Source of the DNA: Scybalomonas sp905214925
GTDB lineage: Bacteria > Bacillota > Clostridia > Lachnospirales > Lachnospiraceae
Direction of reading: 5' to 3'
Assembly (NCBI GenBank): GCA_905214925.1
Contig: CAJMOB010000001.1
Coordinates: forward strand, 203,080 to 267,079
Length of the DNA: 64,000 bases
Shown: positions 35,023-44,047 of the stretch, one piece after another
How the letters are laid out: each line of letters opens with the position of its first letter
Position numbering within the stretch: position 1 is the stretch's first letter
Made by a program: the position numbers and the translations under genes
The notes under the pieces: model-generated
The model's database searches: none
Told to the model about the DNA's origin: nothing
Seen by the model: the letters and a program-made list of their open reading frames with translations, nothing else

Positions 35023-36261
35023 TTAGGACTCTGTATATTTTTTAATTAAAATACTTGCATTGTGTCCGCCAAATCCTAATGAATTGCTTAATGCATAATT
35101 TACTTCTTGATCCGTTACTGCTTCTTTACAGTAATTTAAATCACACTCTTCATCTGGAACTTCGTATCCTGCTGTTTTATGAATAAAATTATCGTTGATT
35201 GTTTTTACACAAGCGATAAATTCAACAGCACCTGCCGCTCCTAATCCATGTCCTACCATAGATTTTGTAGAGTTGATATACATATCATAAGCGTGATCAC
35301 CAAATACATTTTTAATTGCCATTGTTTCAAATAAATCATTATGATGGGTGCTTGTTCCATGGGCATTAATATAAAGAATATCTTCTTTCTTCGCTCCCGC
35401 TTCTTTTACGGCAAATTCCATAGCTCTTGCTGCACCTTCTCCATCTTCCGCTGGAGAAGTGATATGGAAGGCATCACAAGTCGCACCATATCCTACAATT
35501 TCCGCTAAAATATTAGCTCCACGAGCTTGTGCATGTTCTAATGATTCTACAACCACAATACCTGCACCTTCTCCCATAACAAAACCGCTTCTCTCTTTAT
35601 CAAATGGAATAGAAGCTCTCATTGGGTCTTCACTAAATGTCAACGCAGTTAAAGAAGCAAAACCAGAAACACCAAGAGGTGTAATAGCTGCCTCTGTTCC
35701 ACCTGCTACCATAACATCGACTTCTCCTGCTTGAATGGAACGATAAGCTTCTCCGATAGAATGAGTTCCTGTTGCACAAGCAGTAACCACATTAATACAT
35801 TTTCCTTTTAATCCATAAGCGATAGCAACATTTCCCGCCGCCATATTAGATATCATTAAAGGTACCATCATTGGAGAAATACGGTTTGGTCCTTTTTCAA
35901 ATAATTTCTTACACTCTTTTTCTATCACTTGTAAAGAACCAACACCAGAACCAACAGAGCAACCAACTCTTGTCATATCTTCTTTTTCTAAATCAAGTCC
36001 TGATTGTTCAATGGCCTCTTTTGCCGCTGCAACAGCATATTGGCAAAATAACTCCATTCTTCTTGCGGATTTTGGATCCATATAGTCCTTTGGATTAAAA
36101 TCTTCTACTTGAGCAGCTACCTTCGCTTTATAATCCGTAACATCAAAACGATCGATTGGTTTAATCCCAACTTTTCCCGCTTTCAAATTATTCCAAAATG
36201 TTTCTACATTATTTCCAACAGGAGTAATGGCTCCCATTCCCGTCACTACAACTCTTTTCAT
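35023..36261 (-). CDS. fabF: Beta-ketoacyl-ACP synthase II
   Basis: A 412-residue condensing enzyme. The catalytic Cys lies in TACATGTHSIGE, with the two His residues in NAHGTSTHHND and SMVGHGLGAAGAVE. It elongates acyl-ACP with malonyl-ACP. The start at 36261 (MKRVVVTGMGAITPVG) has GAGGT upstream; the longer frame to 36321 runs into fabG. No fabH is present in this operon, so initiation must be supplied from elsewhere. Confidence 0.96.
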   Translation of the reverse strand: MKRVVVTGMGAITPVGNNVETFWNNLKAGKVGIKPIDRFDVTDYKAKVAAQVEDFNPKDYMDPKSARRMELFCQYAVAAAKEAIEQSGLDLEKEDMTRVGCSVGSGVGSLQVIEKECKKLFEKGPNRISPMMVPLMISNMAAGNVAIAYGLKGKCINVVTACATGTHSIGEAYRSIQAGEVDVMVAGGTEAAITPLGVSGFASLTALTFSEDPMRASIPFDKERSGFVMGEGAGIVVVESLEHAQARGANILAEIVGYGATCDAFHITSPAEDGEGAARAMEFAVKEAGAKKEDILYINAHGTSTHHNDLFETMAIKNVFGDHAYDMYINSTKSMVGHGLGAAGAVEFIACVKTINDNFIHKTAGYEVPDEECDLNYCKEAVTDQEVNYALSNSLGFGGHNASILIKKYTES

Positions 36262-36295
36262 GTTCTTACCTCTATCATTCTTTTTGTTCATACGA

Positions 36296-37036
36296 TTACA
36301 TAGCCATTCCGCCATCAACATGAAGGACTTGACCTGTAATATAAGATGCTTTATCCGATGCTAAAAATGCAACTGTTTCTGCCACATCTTTTACAGCGCC
36401 CATTCTCTTTAACGGAATCTGATTTGCGATTTCTTCTTTTACTTTATCGGAAAGTACATCGGTCATCTCTGTTTCAATAAACCCTGGAGCAACAGCATTT
36501 ACAGTAATACCTCTAGAACCAAGTTCTCTTGCAAGAGATTTTGTCATTCCAATCACACCTGCTTTTGATGCTGCATAGTTCACCTGTCCCGCATTTCCGA
36601 TGACACCTGTTACAGAAGACATATTGATAATTCTTCCATAACGCTGTTTTAACATAATGCGATATACTTGTTTCATACAATAAAAAGTACCTTTTAAGTT
36701 AGTATCAATAACAGCGTCAAAATCTTCTTCTGTCATTTTCATCATAAGATTGTCTTTTGTAATTCCTGCATTATTCACTAAAATATCAATTCTTCCAAAC
36801 TGATCCATAACCTCTTTTATCATGGATTCCACTTCTTTACTATCGGATACACTAGCTTTTATAGCAATGGCTTCTTTTCCTTGACCTTTAATTGCGTCAA
36901 CTACTTCTTGCGCTTTTTCTTTGGAACCATTGTAATTAACGACAACCGTTGCTCCATATCCTGCTAAAGTAAGAGCGATCTCTCTTCCGATCCCTCTTGA
37001 TCCACCTGTTACAACTGCAATTTTTCCTTCTAACAT
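36296..37036 (-). CDS. fabG: 3-oxoacyl-ACP reductase
   Basis: A 246-residue short-chain dehydrogenase. The NADP-binding TGGSRGIGR is near the N-terminus and the catalytic Ser-Tyr-Lys set is in MSSVTG and YAASKAG. It reduces 3-ketoacyl-ACP. Its start overlaps the fabD stop by 7 bases and has AAAGGAG inside the end of fabD. Confidence 0.96.
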   Translation of the reverse strand: MLEGKIAVVTGGSRGIGREIALTLAGYGATVVVNYNGSKEKAQEVVDAIKGQGKEAIAIKASVSDSKEVESMIKEVMDQFGRIDILVNNAGITKDNLMMKMTEEDFDAVIDTNLKGTFYCMKQVYRIMLKQRYGRIINMSSVTGVIGNAGQVNYAASKAGVIGMTKSLARELGSRGITVNAVAPGFIETEMTDVLSDKVKEEIANQIPLKRMGAVKDVAETVAFLASDKASYITGQVLHVDGGMAM

Positions 37037-37956
37037 TGGCTTATCTCCTTTAACTTTTCCAAATCTTCTACTTTTTCAATATTAATCACGTTCACTTTAC
37101 GATTTACTTTTTTTACAAAACCTGATAAGGTCTTTCCTGGTCCCATTTCAATAAAGGTATCGACTCCATCTTCTAACAATGCTTCTATGGACTGTTCAAA
37201 ACGAACAGAAGAAGATACTTGTTGCCCAAGAAGTTCTTTTATTGGCTCTGCTTTTGTTATCATTTTGGCATTGACATTTGCAACGTATGGAATAACTGGA
37301 CTTTTAATTTCAACAGTATCCAATACTTTTACTAATTGTTCCCCTGCTTTTTTTAACATTGGAGAATGAAATGGTCCGCTTACATTTAAAGGAATCACAC
37401 GTTTTACCCCTTGTTCCTTTAATGTTTCACTTGCCTTTTCTACCGCTTCTACTTCTCCAGAAATTACGATCTGCCCTGGACAATTGTAATTGGCAATGCT
37501 TACAATTCCTTCTGTATTTTCACATACTTCTTCAATCAGTTCTTTTTTTGCTCCTAAAACAGCCGCCATCGTTCCAAGTCCGACAGGTACTGCATTTTGC
37601 ATTAAAATTCCACGTTCTCTTACTACTTTTACCGCTTCTTCAAATGTTAAAACAGAAGAGGCAATTAATGCATTATATTCTCCTAGGCTTAATCCAACTG
37701 TTACATCTGGCTTGATTCCCATAGATTCTACTTTTTTTAAAATCGCTGTACTCGCTGTCAGCATAGCCACTTGTGTATATTCTGTAATATTTAATTGGTC
37801 ATTTTCTTTAAAACAAAGATCTTCCATAGAAAATCCAAGAAGGCCTGTTGCTGTCTTAAATACCTCTTTACTTTCTTCAAACTGCTCATAAAAATCTTGG
37901 CTCATTCCAACATATTGTGATCCTTGTCCTGGGAACATAAATGCAATTTTACTCAT
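37030..37956 (-). CDS. fabD: Malonyl-CoA-ACP transacylase
   Basis: A 308-residue acyltransferase. The N-terminal FMFPGQGSQYVGM and active-site Ser in GLSLGEYNAL are diagnostic; the catalytic His is in VSGPFHSPML. It loads malonyl units on ACP. In many Firmicutes fabK lies between acpP and fabD; here that gap is only 131 bases and empty. Confidence 0.96.
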   Translation of the reverse strand: MSKIAFMFPGQGSQYVGMSQDFYEQFEESKEVFKTATGLLGFSMEDLCFKENDQLNITEYTQVAMLTASTAILKKVESMGIKPDVTVGLSLGEYNALIASSVLTFEEAVKVVRERGILMQNAVPVGLGTMAAVLGAKKELIEEVCENTEGIVSIANYNCPGQIVISGEVEAVEKASETLKEQGVKRVIPLNVSGPFHSPMLKKAGEQLVKVLDTVEIKSPVIPYVANVNAKMITKAEPIKELLGQQVSSSVRFEQSIEALLEDGVDTFIEMGPGKTLSGFVKKVNRKVNVINIEKVEDLEKLKEISQC

Positions 37957-38087
37957 ATGATACTCCTTATCGTTTCTCTTCGCTCGTTTACTTTGATTTT
38001 CAAACTATATCGTTAAAAAAATATTTCTTTATAAAAGCAAAAGGGAGTCGCGCCCCTCGCAACTTCCCTTTTCTATATGTTTTCTTC

Positions 38088-38321
38088 TTATGCTTCTACG
38101 CCTTTGTCTTTTAAATAGTTGATTACATCACCAACTGTAAGAAGATTTTCTAAATCTTCAGATGGAATTTCAACATTGTATTCTTCTTCTAAAGCCATTA
38201 CTAATTCAAATAAATCAAGAGAATCAACACCTAAGTCTTCCTTGAAGCTTGTTTTTTCTTCAATTTGACTTTCCTCAATATCTAACTGTTCTGCAATAAT
38301 TGCTTTCATTTTTTCTAACAT
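38088..38321 (-). CDS. acpP: Acyl carrier protein
   Basis: A 77-residue acidic four-helix protein. The phosphopantetheine attachment Ser lies in DLGVDSLDLFELV (about residue 37). It carries the growing acyl chain. The start at 38321 (MLEKMKAIIAEQLD) follows GGAG at 8 bases. First gene of the fab-acc operon, behind the promoter and FabT-like palindromes at 38368-38424. Confidence 0.96.
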   Translation of the reverse strand: MLEKMKAIIAEQLDIEESQIEEKTSFKEDLGVDSLDLFELVMALEEEYNVEIPSEDLENLLTVGDVINYLKDKGVEA

Positions 38322-38367
38322 CGTTTGCTCTCCTATCTTTTTCACATTCTCTTTTTATATTTTACGA

Positions 38368-38396
38368 TTTGATAACCAAATACTTTGATATTCAAA
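38368..38396. promoter_or_regulatory. Two FabT-like operators in front of acpP
   Basis: TTTGATAACCAAA (38368-38380) and TTTGATATTCAAA (38384-38396) lie 16 bases apart centre to centre. The second is a perfect TTTGA-N3-TCAAA palindrome, like the known FabT site TTTGATTATCAAA. They touch the -10 box and cover the likely transcription start, so binding there should block fab expression. Confidence 0.6.
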
Positions 38397-38424
38397 ATAT
38401 ATCATTATTTTTTTTTTTTGTCAA
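38396..38424 (-). promoter_or_regulatory. Promoter of the fab-acc operon
   Basis: On the minus strand TTGACA (38419-38424), a 17-base spacer beginning with 11 A, then TATATT (38396-38401). The A-tract in the spacer is striking and may bend the promoter. Confidence 0.75.
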
Positions 38425-38476
38425 GTTCTAGCTAACAAAATCCATTCGAATAAAATGCCTTAAATTTCGACATTTT

Positions 38477-39229
38477 TCAGACTTCAACAGGTATTAAATG
38501 AATGTTTTGTTCCTTGATCCTCTTCATCTCTTCTCCTGTAAACTTCCTTGTAGTTACAACCCCTGTATAATCTTTCATATGATTGATTTTCATTAACGCT
38601 TTTCGATTAAACTTGGATTGATCGACAACCAAATAACTCTTAGAAGCATTTTTCACGATCATTCTTTTTAATGTAGCTTTGTCAAGAGTTGGCGTTAGTA
38701 TATTAAATTGCTGATCAATGGACATGGCTCCCATAAAAGCGATTCCTACCTGAACATAGTTCATCATTTGATTGGCAAAACTTCCACAAATACTTCCCGT
38801 CTCCTTTTGAACAAAGCCACCACAGATCATCAACTCTACCGAACTTTTATGTAATAGGCTACCGATTTCAATATCATTGGTAATCACTGTTAAATTAGGA
38901 ATATCTTTAATTAATTCTGCAATTCCATAAATGGTTGTTCCAGAATCTAAAAACACGGTATCTCCAGCTTTGACAAGAGAAGCACATACTTTTGCAAGCA
39001 TCTTCTTCTCATCCATACGAGAAATTAATTTTTCTCGATAAGTTACTTCCTCTTTGATTACTGCTAATCCATGTTTTCGTTCAATAATCCCCTCTCCTTT
39101 TAACTTATCCAAATCTCTGCGAATCGTCATTTGACTGACATCTAAAATCTCCGCTAGACGCTCAACTTGAATACTTCCTGTTTTACTAACAAGTTCAATA
39201 ATTTTATCCTGTCTTTCTAAGGCAGACAT
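38477..39229 (-). CDS. DeoR family transcriptional regulator
   Basis: A 250-residue repressor. The N-terminal winged helix (residues about 1-57) contains VERLAEILDVSQMTIRRDL, the DeoR signature. The C-terminal sugar-phosphate-sensing domain has FLDSGTTIYGIAE and MICGG. DeoR proteins respond to phosphorylated sugars. It lies near the four-carbon acid sugar operon and may regulate it, but one gene intervenes and both are separate units. AGGAGG precedes the ATG. Confidence 0.88.
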   Translation of the reverse strand: MSALERQDKIIELVSKTGSIQVERLAEILDVSQMTIRRDLDKLKGEGIIERKHGLAVIKEEVTYREKLISRMDEKKMLAKVCASLVKAGDTVFLDSGTTIYGIAELIKDIPNLTVITNDIEIGSLLHKSSVELMICGGFVQKETGSICGSFANQMMNYVQVGIAFMGAMSIDQQFNILTPTLDKATLKRMIVKNASKSYLVVDQSKFNRKALMKINHMKDYTGVVTTRKFTGEEMKRIKEQNIHLIPVEV

Positions 39230-39366
39230 ATATACTCCTCCTATTTCTCATTACCTAAAAGTACCAGCCCTCTGTACACTGTAATTTCTATTCATTCTCA
39301 TCATAAAGTATAGCAGAAATTTGTAATTTTTACGACCTTCCCTATGATACAAAAAAGTAAACCGCG

Positions 39367-41286
39367 CTACTCTGTACGGTTTACTTTTTTTCCATGTTTT
39401 TCTTTATACATCACTTCATCGGCTTCTCTAATGTAATCCTCCAACTCCTTGTCCTGGTTCATATCAGTTGTCATACATCCAATACTAAAGGACAGATAAA
39501 ACGGTAATTCCTTTTCTTTTGCAGAGTGTTCCATCTCTTTTTTCATATTCACTATCTTTTTCCTTATTTCCTCATCACTTCGTATCTGTTCAATAATAAG
39601 AAATTCATCACCACCCATTCGAATCGGAATGGAATTCTCATGACAATGGTTTAAAATTGTATTGGCAACTATTTTTATCGCTATATCTCCATATTCATGT
39701 CCATATTGATCATTGATATACTTTAACCGATCCATATCCATAAACATAATCAGCAAGTCTTTCTTTTCCTGTTTCTTTTTCTCAAACAAAGGACAGGCAA
39801 GGCGTTGATATCCAAGTCGATTATATAAACCAGTCATAGAATCCTTAATACTCATATCTGACAATATCTGATTCATATATTCTAGCTTTTCTTTTTCATA
39901 TAGGTTCTCCATAGCAGAAGTTAATATATTAACTACCTTAAATAAATACTGCTTCTCCATTAAATAAAGAGCATTACGAATTACAAAATACCCAATTGTC
40001 CGCTTTCTAAAATGAAGTGGCATAAATAAAAAATCCATTCCTTTCTTCTCACAATCAAAAAAAGGGAATAAGCTATCTATTTTCTGACCTTCATAACTTC
40101 TATCTTTACCACCCTCATAAGCAAATTCTACGTTCATCTGTTTTGGGTATCCACATACATGAAAGTTTTCGTCATCAATCAAATGGCGGTTATAATTATT
40201 TACCTTTCGTTTAAAATCATTAATATGTTCATCTAAAATCAGATAGATGGCATCACACTGAAAAGAAGAAATACATTTTGGAATCAAATTTGCCATTTCT
40301 CCCATGGACTTACAATCCAATAGTTCTTTTCCCAATACTAGCATCTGCTCTTCCAATCCGTTCATTTCTATCTCACACATAATCTGTTTTTTAATGTATT
40401 TACGGATATCAATCTTCTTATTGTAAGAACAGCCACAGCTTTCCGAATAAACACCTTCTATGTTTGTATAGTTAAATTTTGGAACTGACTTTCCTTCCCA
40501 TATTTTAAGTATCACGTCTGCACACCGATAACCGACTTCTTCCCGAATATGCCCTAAAGTAGAAATCTGTGGTGTATAAAAGCCTGCTTTGTCAAAATTA
40601 TCAAATCCCGTGACACAAAAATCATCTGGAATGTGATAGCCTTTTTGTTTTGCTGCTTCACACACTCCTACAGCAATATTGTCATTAGCACAAATAACAG
40701 CTTCTGGAACTTCACCATGTTTTTCTAACAAATATAAAAAACCATGATATCCACACTGATATTCATAGCTTTCAAAATAGAAGTCTTCTTCCCTATAATC
40801 GATATCATTTTGTTCTAAAAATTCCTTCAAAGAACGGGTGCGAATATTATTTTCATAATTATCCGTAGGTCCCATCACAAACCAAAATTTTCGACAATGA
40901 TGTTCTTCATATAAATGTTGAATAATTTCTTGCATTGCCACATAATTGTTAATTCCTACATAATAAAAGCCTTCCACATCATTATTAATAGAAACCGCTG
41001 GTTTTTTCGATTTCCTCACCGCAGTAATCACTTGGTTCCGAACTTCTTCCTTTCTGATATTGTTTAAATCCACAACGATTCCATCAAACGCCTCAAAATC
41101 CGGAAGATTATAAATATTATACTCTCCTATATTATAATCTTCATCCATACTCCATTCACTGGAACTATTAAAGATATACAGGTTCACATCTTCGTTTGTT
41201 TCCTGTATTCTTTGTAAAATTCCACTTGCCCATGCATATGAAAAAAAGCGTTTCCATCCATCCATAATCAAGGCTATTTTCTTCAT
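39367..41286 (-). CDS. Soluble sugar-binding-domain diguanylate cyclase (LacI-type sensor fused to GGDEF)
   Basis: A 639-residue protein without signal peptide, membrane helix or HTH. Residues about 1-285 form a LacI/RbsB-like periplasmic-binding fold (VICANDNIAVGVCEAAKQKG; DFCVTGFDNFDKAGFYTPQIST split across a turn). A middle region of about 180 residues may be GAF-like. The GGDEF domain starts near DSMTGLYNRLGY, and GGDEF (558-562) is intact. No RxxD inhibitory site precedes it. It probably makes cyclic di-GMP in response to a cytoplasmic sugar. It sits between a DeoR gene and a sugar-acid operon. Confidence 0.85.
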   Translation of the reverse strand: MKKIALIMDGWKRFFSYAWASGILQRIQETNEDVNLYIFNSSSEWSMDEDYNIGEYNIYNLPDFEAFDGIVVDLNNIRKEEVRNQVITAVRKSKKPAVSINNDVEGFYYVGINNYVAMQEIIQHLYEEHHCRKFWFVMGPTDNYENNIRTRSLKEFLEQNDIDYREEDFYFESYEYQCGYHGFLYLLEKHGEVPEAVICANDNIAVGVCEAAKQKGYHIPDDFCVTGFDNFDKAGFYTPQISTLGHIREEVGYRCADVILKIWEGKSVPKFNYTNIEGVYSESCGCSYNKKIDIRKYIKKQIMCEIEMNGLEEQMLVLGKELLDCKSMGEMANLIPKCISSFQCDAIYLILDEHINDFKRKVNNYNRHLIDDENFHVCGYPKQMNVEFAYEGGKDRSYEGQKIDSLFPFFDCEKKGMDFLFMPLHFRKRTIGYFVIRNALYLMEKQYLFKVVNILTSAMENLYEKEKLEYMNQILSDMSIKDSMTGLYNRLGYQRLACPLFEKKKQEKKDLLIMFMDMDRLKYINDQYGHEYGDIAIKIVANTILNHCHENSIPIRMGGDEFLIIEQIRSDEEIRKKIVNMKKEMEHSAKEKELPFYLSFSIGCMTTDMNQDKELEDYIREADEVMYKEKHGKKVNRTE

Positions 41287-41462
41287 TATTTATCCTCCCC
41301 AAAATAAGCCCCCAAACTAAGAACCTTTTTATATTCTTGACAATTTCTTTCTATATACAATTCCTATATTTTAACATTATTTTAATATTTTTACAATAAA
41401 TCCTGCAGCTTTTTATGTAGATCATACAAGTGCTTCTGATTCACCTATGTCTTCTATACGAT

Positions 41463-41503
41463 AAAAAAGCAATAGACAGTCTTTTCCTGCCTATTGCTTT
41501 TTT
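41463..41503 (-). terminator. Terminator of the sugar-acid operon
   Basis: Arms 41463-41479 and 41487-41503 (AAAAAAGCAATAGACAG type). The one mismatch is G-U in minus-strand RNA. Confidence 0.75.
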
Positions 41504-41547
41504 GTTTTCTTTTATTTTTATTACGCTTTCGTCACGTTTCTCTCTTT

Positions 41548-42549
41548 TTATATCTCTTGTTTAAAAGATGGAGAATATTTTGCAGCTAATCGAATAGCCT
41601 CTACCATGCTCACATCACTTGCAATTCCTGTTCCCGCAATATCCATGGCTGTTCCATGATCCACAGATGTTCTAAGAATTGGCATTCCACCTGTAATGGC
41701 AATGGTTCTTTCAAAATCTAATGTCTTTGTAGCGATATGTCCTTGATCATGATAAAGGGATAATACACTGTTGAACTTTCCTTGTAACGCTAAATGGAAT
41801 ACAGAATCAGCACCAATTGGCCCAACTACGTTATACCCTTCTGCCTGCAATTTCTCCACTGCTGGATAAATGGCTTTCATTTCTTCATCACCAAATAAAC
41901 CATGTTCTCCACTATGAGGATTTAAACCTGCAATCGCCATTGTACCTTCGTGAACGCCAAGACGTTTTAATGCCTCTGTACAACGTTTTACATAATCAAT
42001 GATCCGTTCTTCCGTTACCATATCACACGCTTTTCTTAACGATACATGGCGTGTTAAAAAGAAAACTCTCATTCCTCGAACTTCAAACATGGTAAGAGGA
42101 TCTTCTGTATTTGTTAATGCTCCAAAAATTTCTGTATGTCCAATAAAGTTAATGCCACCAGCACGAAGAGCTTCTTTATTAATTGGAGTTGTAGCAACGG
42201 CATCGACTTTTCTTGCATTGGCAAGTTCAATGCTCTTTTCGATAAATTCATAAGCGGCCTTTCCGCACATTCCGCTAACTTCACCGAGCTTTAACTCCTT
42301 CATATCTACGTTTTTCATATCGATTAAATTAATGATATCTTCTTCATAAATTCCTTGTTCTGGCTCTTCAATTACATGAATTTTCATTGGAACTTTTACG
42401 ATTTCTACCGCCTGTTCCATTACATTTTTGTCACCAACTACAACGCATCTTGCTACGTCAAATGTCTCTTTTCTTGCTAAAGACTTTGCTACAATTTCTG
42501 GTCCGATTCCTGCTGGATCTCCTAAAGGGATGGCTACTAATGGTTTCAT
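41548..42549 (-). CDS. pdxA2: 4-phosphothreonate/4-phosphoerythronate dehydrogenase (PdxA2)
   Basis: A 333-residue PdxA-family NAD-dependent oxidative decarboxylase. It opens IPLGDPAGIGPEI; metal-binding His residues lie in FIGHTEIFG, LYHDQGHIATK and RTSVDHGTAMDIAGTG. PdxA2 enzymes encoded beside DUF1537 kinases convert phosphorylated D-threonate or D-erythronate to dihydroxyacetone phosphate plus CO2. The context here, last gene after the kinase and permease, fits catabolism rather than vitamin B6 synthesis. Confidence 0.88.
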   Translation of the reverse strand: MKPLVAIPLGDPAGIGPEIVAKSLARKETFDVARCVVVGDKNVMEQAVEIVKVPMKIHVIEEPEQGIYEEDIINLIDMKNVDMKELKLGEVSGMCGKAAYEFIEKSIELANARKVDAVATTPINKEALRAGGINFIGHTEIFGALTNTEDPLTMFEVRGMRVFFLTRHVSLRKACDMVTEERIIDYVKRCTEALKRLGVHEGTMAIAGLNPHSGEHGLFGDEEMKAIYPAVEKLQAEGYNVVGPIGADSVFHLALQGKFNSVLSLYHDQGHIATKTLDFERTIAITGGMPILRTSVDHGTAMDIAGTGIASDVSMVEAIRLAAKYSPSFKQEI

Positions 42550-42642
42550 AATGAACTCCTCCTTTTTGCTCTCTTTCTTTTTTGTTTTATGCCTTCTATC
42601 TTAATTCCGTTTTTTATTCTATTTTTTCTATGAATTCTCTTC

Positions 42643-43986
42643 TTATCCTAAGAAATAATTTAAAATCATAAGGGTAATCAGTGCAACTCCACCACAAAGA
42701 GTTGTTGTAACGCTCCATACTTGCATTTGTTCTTTTGTATTATCAATTCCCATTGTTTCATTAATGACCCAAAAATAAGAATCATTAAAATGTGAAAATG
42801 GAATCGCTCCGATACACGCTGCTAACGCTGCAAATACTGGATTTAAGTGTAGCGTTGCAATCATTGGTGCTACAACAGAGGCTGCGGTTGTCATAGAAAC
42901 CGCTCCTGATCCTTGTGCAACACGAAGTAACACGGCAATTAAAAATGGTAATAAGATTGGTGGGATACTTGTTTTTACAATGTTGGATGCGATAAATTCA
43001 CCAAGACCGCTTGTTTGAATAATCATACCTAAAGCACCACCGCCACCAACTAATAACATTAATTTACCACTGGCTTTTAATCCTTCTTCCATGGCATTTA
43101 ACGTTTCTTGTTTTGTATATTTTTTTGTAAGGCCGTAAATAGCTACTAATAATCCAAGTGCTAATGCTACAATCGGCTGTCCTAATAAAGATATCACGCT
43201 ATTTTCTACTCCAAAAGAAGAAAGTGCTGTTTTTAAAATAATCAATACAATTGGAAGTAAAATTGGTGCAAAACATAATAGGACAGATAATGATTTTTCT
43301 TCTTTTTGCTCTTCTTCTACTTCTACTTCCATTCTTTCTCTTGTCCAACCATCGCCATCTGGAACCTGATAGATTTTCTTCCCTAAATATTTTCCGTAAA
43401 TTAAGCTAACAATAATAATCGGAATGGAGATAATCGTTCCATAGAGCATAAATTCACCGATGTTGGCATTTAAAATTCCTGCAACACCAATTGGCCCAGC
43501 TGCTGGTGGTACAAGTGAGTGACTGGCTACCAACCCACCTGCAAGAGCGATTCCAAGAGCTACTACTGACTTTTTCGTCTTTTTTGATAACGCTTTCATC
43601 AATGGAGATAAAATAATGAACCCTGATGTACAAAAAATGGATAATGAGGTAACAAATCCTGAAATTGCTAGGGCTTCTTCTTCATGATTTTTTCCAAATA
43701 AACGGATGAATGTATCCGCCATTACTTTGGTAGCTCCCGATATTTCGAGGAGCTTTCCTAACATGACCCCAAATCCAATAATAATACCAATACTGCTTAA
43801 CGATTTACCAAATCCACCCGTTATCGCATCTAAAACATCATTTTGTGACATTCCTCCGAATAACCCGATAAAGATAGCACAGATGATGACCGCAATAAAC
43901 ACATGGATTCTTGTCATTGTAATTAATAAAACTAACGCAATTAATCCTATTACAAGACCAAGTGCCATTCTCATTTCCTCTGACAT
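42643..43986 (-). CDS. GntP family sugar-acid permease
   Basis: A 447-residue permease with about twelve membrane helices. The N-terminal ALGLVIGLIALVLL, SLVPPAAGPIGVAGI and the C-terminal AALAACIGAIPFSHFNDSYFW match the gluconate:H+ symporter family. A hydrophilic loop (about 205-225, VEVEEEQKEEKS) divides the halves. It lies between the kinase and PdxA2 genes and presumably imports the four-carbon sugar acid they degrade. Confidence 0.9.
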   Translation of the reverse strand: MSEEMRMALGLVIGLIALVLLITMTRIHVFIAVIICAIFIGLFGGMSQNDVLDAITGGFGKSLSSIGIIIGFGVMLGKLLEISGATKVMADTFIRLFGKNHEEEALAISGFVTSLSIFCTSGFIILSPLMKALSKKTKKSVVALGIALAGGLVASHSLVPPAAGPIGVAGILNANIGEFMLYGTIISIPIIIVSLIYGKYLGKKIYQVPDGDGWTRERMEVEVEEEQKEEKSLSVLLCFAPILLPIVLIILKTALSSFGVENSVISLLGQPIVALALGLLVAIYGLTKKYTKQETLNAMEEGLKASGKLMLLVGGGGALGMIIQTSGLGEFIASNIVKTSIPPILLPFLIAVLLRVAQGSGAVSMTTAASVVAPMIATLHLNPVFAALAACIGAIPFSHFNDSYFWVINETMGIDNTKEQMQVWSVTTTLCGGVALITLMILNYFLG

Positions 43987-44047
43987 ACTCGATACCTTAC
44001 CTTTCTTATTTTTCTCTTGTATCTATGCTTTTTTACCCCTTTTTCTT

